Part shown: one piece after another, positions 59,711 through 64,000 of the stretch
How the letters are laid out: every line of letters starts with the position of its first letter
Numbering within the stretch: position 1 is the stretch's first letter
Assembly (NCBI GenBank): GCA_027574665.1
Contig: CM050648.1
Span: 48,265,200-48,329,199 of the forward strand
Length of the DNA: 64,000 nt
Source of the DNA: Rhynochetos jubatus
Lineage: Eukaryota > Chordata > Aves > Eurypygiformes > Rhynochetidae
Reading direction: 5' to 3'
Position numbers and translations under genes: made by a program
Notes under the pieces: generated by a model
Seen by the model: only the letters and a program-made list of their open reading frames with translations
What the model was told of the DNA's origin: nothing
Database searches by the model: none

Positions 59711-61884
59711 GTCCTTCGCAGAAATTGCATGTTGTCCATAAAATAATATATGCCAGTGACAAATTTCAGACAGGCATACATGAGGCAGGATGTCAAAACC
59801 CTATCATTTTTGGTTGAAAGGTAGATCTTGAATTGTTAACATAAATGTTAACAATAACTTAGATTAAAATGCATACGTTACAAGTTACAATAAGAAACAT
59901 GAAGACAAATTATGGTCTATGATAAAAAAATCAGTTCTAAAGAGATGTATTTTATGGAATATTTTCATAGCTGTATATTTATGAAAAACTACAAATTCTC
60001 AGTTAACTGCATAGGATATTATTGTAGTTTCTTGGCCTACATGCAACTTTGGTGAGAGTTTTCAGGCATTTATACCTCAGTACTTGCTAAACTGGGTTGA
60101 AAATTCCAACAGACTTAATACTGTCTACCTGCAGTACTAAATTCTTATAATGCTCTGTTTTAATTATTTTTAAAAAGTAATCATAAAAACATGTAAATTC
60201 CCATTTTTTTGTACATGTATGGCAGGTAGTAAAGCAAAACTGCAGTCCCATTACCTACGAATGATCTTTCTCTAGATAAGAACTCCCAAAAAGAAAGGAC
60301 TTCAGTAAAAATTGTACTACTCTCACAGTATTTCCTATATGTAACTTCTATTACTTGAAACTCATTGAATCCACTTTCAAAAGCTAAGTTCAGAGAAGCA
60401 TTCAGAAAAATTAGAACGCTGCATGAGAAGATGCGAACTATACCTACACTGACAGTAAGCAGGACACTAACATGCAATTTCCTATTGCATAATGTAGAAG
60501 GTAGAAATTATAGTAAAATCTGATATTTAAAGAAGTCATCAATAGGAAAAGAACACAATATTTTTTTTAAAATGGTATTTTTTTAACTTATTTTGAAAAT
60601 TGTACTTCTTGGAAATTACAAGTCTTACAGGGTTACAAACTTGTAATCTAAAAGACCTTCATTTATTCATATTCATGAGAGATAACCAAAGGAATGAAAG
60701 TTAATACCAGTTCTTGTATTGAGTTGCCTTAGCGTCATCTCAAAGCTGGAAAGAAATCATCATTTTCTTTATCTGAACGCCTGAGTATCAAAAAAACACA
60801 TTTTCTTCAGTTCTTCTCTTATCTGAATCATACTGGATACCCTTAATGGCATAATATGATATGGCTTGTATGAGTTACTTGCCATTCCACAGTTATTTAA
60901 GTGTGTCATTATAACTCTGAAATTAGCTGAATTAATCATATAAATCTTAGAGAATATAACATTGTGATATGCATGTTATGTTATATGGCGATTAGCTTGG
61001 AAACAGGGCCAATGACCATTTGCATGGTAATGAAGCATTCTTTCATAAAGGAGTCAAAAACAATCTAAGAAGCTAATGAAATTTTATGCAAACCACCTGC
61101 TGGTCACCTTCACTTCAGTTAAATGCCTTTGGGGGAAATGGGACAACCTTTCTTATTAAACACAAATTAGAATGCAGATAAACACAGGGCAAGCAATAAG
61201 TAATGAACAGAATGCAATGTGAAGGAATAAGACCACTTCTGCTGTATAGGAGATTAAGCATGATTGCTCTATAACAAGAACAACATTTTGTTATTGTTGG
61301 GGGATTCAAAGGACAGAGAGCCACTTCTGTGTGGCTGTCAGCATCACTGCTATAAAAATGCCTAAATCCAGAACAGTAATTCTGACATCCTTTTGGATTC
61401 TGCATTTCAAACAGGATTTTTGGCTTCTGCAAATGGGTCAATGCCAGATCACAGAAAAGTTTAATGGAAAGCAAAAGGAAGAACAACAGAACAAACGAGC
61501 AACAACAAAAATATTGAGAATCAACCTCTCCCTTATAAAGAAAAGAGTTTGTTTTCCTCGCCAAACTGTTCTCAAAGACACGGACACTCAGGACTACAGC
61601 ATCTCATCAAAACCCATAGGCAAAGAAAGAATATTGTGTACTTATTGTGTCCTTTTAGAGGTATTTAGATTGTAGCTAGATAGCAAAATTGAAAAATTCC
61701 CATTGTCATATACCACTATCACGAGTGAATTTTCACTCAATATTAATATTATCTAGGTATTTAAAAGTACATCATATGCTGACACTGGAATACTTTGGGC
61801 AAGATCACTCAGTGAAGGTTTGTAAGATTTTATGGATTAATAGTCAGCTAAAGGACTTTGGGAAGAAAGAGGTAAATAACTGGT
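59711..61884. other. Unique AT-rich non-coding DNA
   Basis: No gene recognised. Overlapping frames at 61115-61564 (minus, 149 codons, the longest in the window) and 61331-61675 (plus, 114 codons) cover the same DNA. Neither has a recognisable domain, and at most one could be real. I regard both as chance. Confidence 0.5.
60890..61110. promoter_or_regulatory. Possible conserved non-coding element with POU octamers (speculative)
   Basis: An ATTTGCAT octamer lies at 61018-61025 and a variant ATATGCAT at 60967-60974. Around them are GGTAATGAAGC, TTAATCATATAAATC, GCGATTAGC and the E-box-like CACCTG near 61096. The sequence is free of repeats. This is the most enhancer-like motif cluster in the window, but function is not shown. 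Confidence 0.22.
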
Positions 61885-62880
61885 AACTTTTCAGGCACAC
61901 CCACAGGGATTTGTGCCTGGAACTTCACTGTTCACCATATTGAAAAATAATATGTAGAATGGGCTAATTAGTGAGACAACAAAGTTTCCTGGTGATTCAA
62001 AATTACTGAGGATAATAAAACCAGCTGCCTCTAAAGAGCTACAGAGAATATCATGGTATCAAGAGACTAAGTGATAAAGTGGCAGATGATATTCAAGAAT
62101 GATAAATTCAAAAAGTAACACACATGATGAAAAATAATCCTAAACATATGCACTGGGTGAGAAGTTCCAAGTTACTTGACAAAGGAAAGAGGTTTGAGAG
62201 TTATTGTGAACAGTGTTAGTCCAAAAACTGGCCAAATTGTAGGAATTTTTCAGAAAAAATAGAGAATTAAACACTATGCATCATCACACAATTGTATAAA
62301 TCTATGGTGTGCCTGAATAAATCTGTGATGTGCCTGATCTTAAGAGCTGAGCTGAGTAGAGCTTGGTCCTGATCTCTCAAAGAAGTTACAGAGGAAATAG
62401 CTGCCTAAAGATCAAGTTTGAATAGTGTGCAGTTAAATATGCTGCTGAAAAATAACAGTGAAGGGGAAACAACTATATAATCATGGGAGGTGTGCAGAAA
62501 TGCAGTGATTACATAATATTTCTGATGCTGAAATCACTAAAGTTGATGCAAAGAAATCATTATGCAGAGCTTTAAAATAAAACCAAGTATTAGTTCCACA
62601 CTGCATATATACTGTGGAAGAACTTTGTAGCAAAAGGAAGTAGTTAATGCCAAATTATAAATAGATACAAAAAGCAATTAAACACATTAATGAATTAAAA
62701 ACTATTTAAAGTTTTAAAAAGATAATATCCTTAACTTAAGAAGCTTCTAAATCACAGTGAGCTGGAAGATGGGTCAGCATTACTGTATATTTTATATTCT
62801 TTGCTTGAGGACTGCTATCAGCTACTGTCATAAAGTAGATAATAGTCTTTCCTGACCTAGAATCACTTATAGTTCTTTAT
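61885..62880 (+). mobile_element. Ancient CR1-type LINE copy (RT end to 3' tail), plus strand
   Basis: The 5' part (61885-62430) matches the CR1 RT of the type shared by turtles, crocodilians and birds: a motif-B-like CACCCACAGGGATTTGTGCC (61897-61916), then motif C reading FPGD at 61985-61996 in place of FADD, followed by SKLLRIIKPA and an AGAAAGTGGCAGATGATATTC-type block. The 3' part (about 62600-62880) matches the family tail well: GGAAGTAGTTAATGCCAAA, AGAAGCTTCTAAATCACAG, GTGAGCTGGAAGATGGGTCA, then GCTTGAGGACTGCTATCAGC and a GACCTAGAATCACTTATAG end. The piece between is poorly conserved. There are many stops. It is an old insertion, probably from before modern bird orders diverged. Confidence 0.85.
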
Positions 62881-64000
62881 ATGAACAAGTCATATGCCCT
62901 TGAGAAGAGAATTTATATATTCTTGTGGGAAGTAAATGTGAAAGAAAGAGAAATAAAATATCTCAACTTTATAAGACCATGGAAAAATGTTTTTCTTGTT
63001 TTTGTCATTTACCTTTACATGTTGGCTATTTCAGAATCCTATCCTGTAATAGTCTTTATGAGAACTTTTAAATTTTAACATCTTTTACTACTGTTATTAT
63101 TGTTTATATCTAGAAAAAAACCCACACATTTTAAGTCTTAAGTAGCGAAGTATATACTATGACATTTAGAGAAGCATTTAAGTAAGAACATTTTCTATGT
63201 TCTGGCTAAGCATTTATGAAAGCAAAATAGATAGGAGGTGATTCAGTTTTACTTGTGTTCTTAAATGCCTATTTTTTACCTGTAAATGGCTTTAGTTTTC
63301 ATGAATGGATGCAAATCTGAAATTTGTGTGTATAATTTGGAGATCTAGAGTAATTGTATGTTTGGTTTTTTATCTTTTTAAAGTAGTTTGAAAATTGCTT
63401 GCCATTAATCTGGAAGAATTTACTGTAAACTTTTAGAAGTTATTTTGTCTGTTGCCTTGTTTCAATACATGAAAAGAGACAAAGCATTCCTTAGAATCTG
63501 AGGGAGAGTTTAATAAATGTGTACTTTTATCAAAAGATTCTACTAATGCTATCAGGCATGAGAACAAGATTAAAATAAATGAGAATTTATAAATATTACA
63601 TATAAAAGGACAAAATCAATTTTTTTTCATGTTTCTAAGACATCATTAGAATAAACAGAGAATAAAAAATGTCTGTTTGTAAAACAAGATTACTTTTACC
63701 TGGAAGCTTGTTCTGTGTTCCATGAAGGGAAAAGAGAAGGAGAACACCCCTTCTTACAGGAGTTCTGAAGATTGGGTTCTGCATGAAAAAAATATTTCAA
63801 TTTGCAGGCTATAAGTAGTTTAGGTGTACTGGATTTGGCAAACTAACATGCCTTGAGATTTTGCCCAGAGTTCAAGAGAAAGTTATCCCAGCCTAAAAAA
63901 GTGTTCAAAAATTCTGATGGAAGAAAAAGGAGGATACAATGGTTTTTCTAGCTCTATTAAGGCTAACTTCAGGAACATGTAAAGATGTGCTTCAGTCCCT
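62881..64000. other. Unique AT-rich non-coding DNA
   Basis: No gene or repeat family recognised up to the window edge. A 65-codon frame begins directly after the CR1 tail and has no recognisable feature. Confidence 0.55.

Noticed and set aside
61115..61675. 149-codon minus-strand and 114-codon plus-strand frames
   Set aside because: They overlap on opposite strands and show no domain, signal peptide or conserved motif.
1..64000. CRISPR arrays, tRNA, rRNA, operons or phage/plasmid systems
   Set aside because: No regular direct repeats with unique spacers, no tRNA-like box A/B pair or rRNA text was recognised, and the repeat content is that of a bird chromosome.

Overview
The window looks like bird nuclear DNA. 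The strongest clue is the repeat content: at least eight fragments of CR1, the chicken-repeat-1 non-LTR retrotransposon that dominates avian genomes, several with the typical CR1 3' end ending in ATTCTRTGA-like repeats, plus two avian-type endogenous-retrovirus LTRs. The background is AT-rich and unique, with no operon-like structure. I found no convincing protein-coding exon, tRNA, rRNA or other RNA gene. The longest open frames (about 110-150 codons) either lie in CR1/LTR sequence or look like chance frames. The window is best read as an intergenic or deep intronic stretch.

Layout. 1-3.5 kb: unique DNA with a striking perfect pentanucleotide array at 1291-1410. 3.5-5.5 kb: three CR1 fragments (one +, two -), the last (5284-5515) looking the youngest. 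5.5-8.4 kb: unique AT-rich DNA. 8.4-12.3 kb: two CR1 copies in the same orientation; the first is cut down by internal deletions, and the second keeps parts of the endonuclease, reverse transcriptase and 3' tail. 12.3-34 kb: mostly unique AT-rich DNA, with a GC-richer unexplained block at 18.66-19.66 kb and an ancient CR1 tail at 31.1-31.4 kb. 34.0-35.85 kb: an old minus-strand CR1 split by an LTR of about 1.07 kb that carries an internal ~46-bp tandem repeat. 35.9-43.2 kb: unique DNA with a 190-bp T/G tract at 40.1 kb. 43.26-43.62 kb: CR1. 45.96-46.57 kb: a solo LTR with perfect 5-bp target-site duplications and inverted ends. 48.96-50.2 kb: a GC-richer block I cannot identify. 52.6-53.5 kb: a CR1 reverse-transcriptase fragment with its catalytic Asp pair still readable. 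61.9-62.9 kb: an ancient CR1 with a well-kept 3' tail. The rest is unique AT-rich DNA, some of which has homeodomain/POU-type motif clusters that could be conserved enhancers.

No gene network or novel defence or metabolic system is visible. What the window shows best is the history of its retroelements: nested insertion, solo-LTR formation, and internal deletion of CR1 copies. All family assignments come from recalled resemblance and reading-frame motifs, not from a database search.
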